Origin: Alteromonadaceae bacterium | GTDB taxonomy: Bacteria; Pseudomonadota; Gammaproteobacteria; Enterobacterales; Alteromonadaceae | DNA: 64,000 nt | Direction: 5' to 3' | Assembly (NCBI GenBank): GCA_013216005.1 | Contig: JABSOJ010000011.1 | Coordinates: 1 to 64,000 of the forward strand | In this document: positions 63,878-64,000 of the stretch, piece after piece | Layout of the letters: each line of letters opens with the position of its first letter | How positions within the stretch are numbered: the first letter of the stretch is position 1 | Notes under the pieces: model-generated | What the model saw: the letters and a program-made list of their open reading frames with translations, nothing else | What the model was told of the DNA's origin: nothing | The model's database searches: none | Position numbers and translations under genes: made by a program

Positions 63878-64000
63878 TACCGCAGTTCTCCTGCATTTGA
63901 ATGTGCAGCACTTTGGGTTTCACTTACCGTTGCACCCAGCGTAGCTCCTATCGAAGCTGCAAATGACCGTTGAGATTTAAATTGCTCAGGCAACGCTAAC
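63877..64000 (-). CDS. Partial upstream msh gene (C-terminus only; probably the PilM-like MshI part)
   Basis: Open frame ...LALPEQFKSQRSFAASIGATLGATVSETQSAAHSNAGELR* with TAATG overlap to the next gene. Confidence 0.6.
   Translation of the reverse strand, partial: LALPEQFKSQRSFAASIGATLGATVSETQSAAHSNAGELR

Overview
This 64 kb window reads as chromosomal core sequence from a marine gammaproteobacterium. Gene order suggests Alteromonadales, perhaps Colwelliaceae, but taxonomy is inferred. It starts in the RNase P RNA gene (minus strand, 3' end cut by the window). Next come rsmI, lpoA-yraN-diaA-dolP, sspBA, petABC, rplM-rpsI, zapE, zapG, degQ/degS, murA-ibaG-mlaBCDEF, yrbG-kdsD-kdsC-lptC-lptA-lptB-rpoN-hpf-ptsN-rapZ-npr, mgtE, pmbA, yjgA, tldD, a nitrilase-family gene, yhdP-rng-maf and mreDCB. 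The last ~20 kb is a near-complete MSHA type IV pilus locus in canonical order (mshI-J-K-L-M-N-E-G-F-B-A-C-D-O-P-Q), running off the right edge. No phage, CRISPR array, tRNA or intact IS was found. The least ordinary parts are: (1) a divergent PglL/TfpO-like O-oligosaccharyltransferase gene between mshA and mshC, with a MshA that ends in Cys-Ser; (2) many short (12-30 bp) tandem duplications at msh gene boundaries, including one that fills the mshN-mshE gap and lies inside a 38-codon ORF overlapping the mshE start as TGATG; (3) a degenerate second copy of the mshG 3' end in the mshG-mshF gap; (4) a 157-bp symmetric imperfect palindrome in the non-coding yhdP-rng gap. No clearly new multi-gene system is evident. 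These are leads, not demonstrated novelties.
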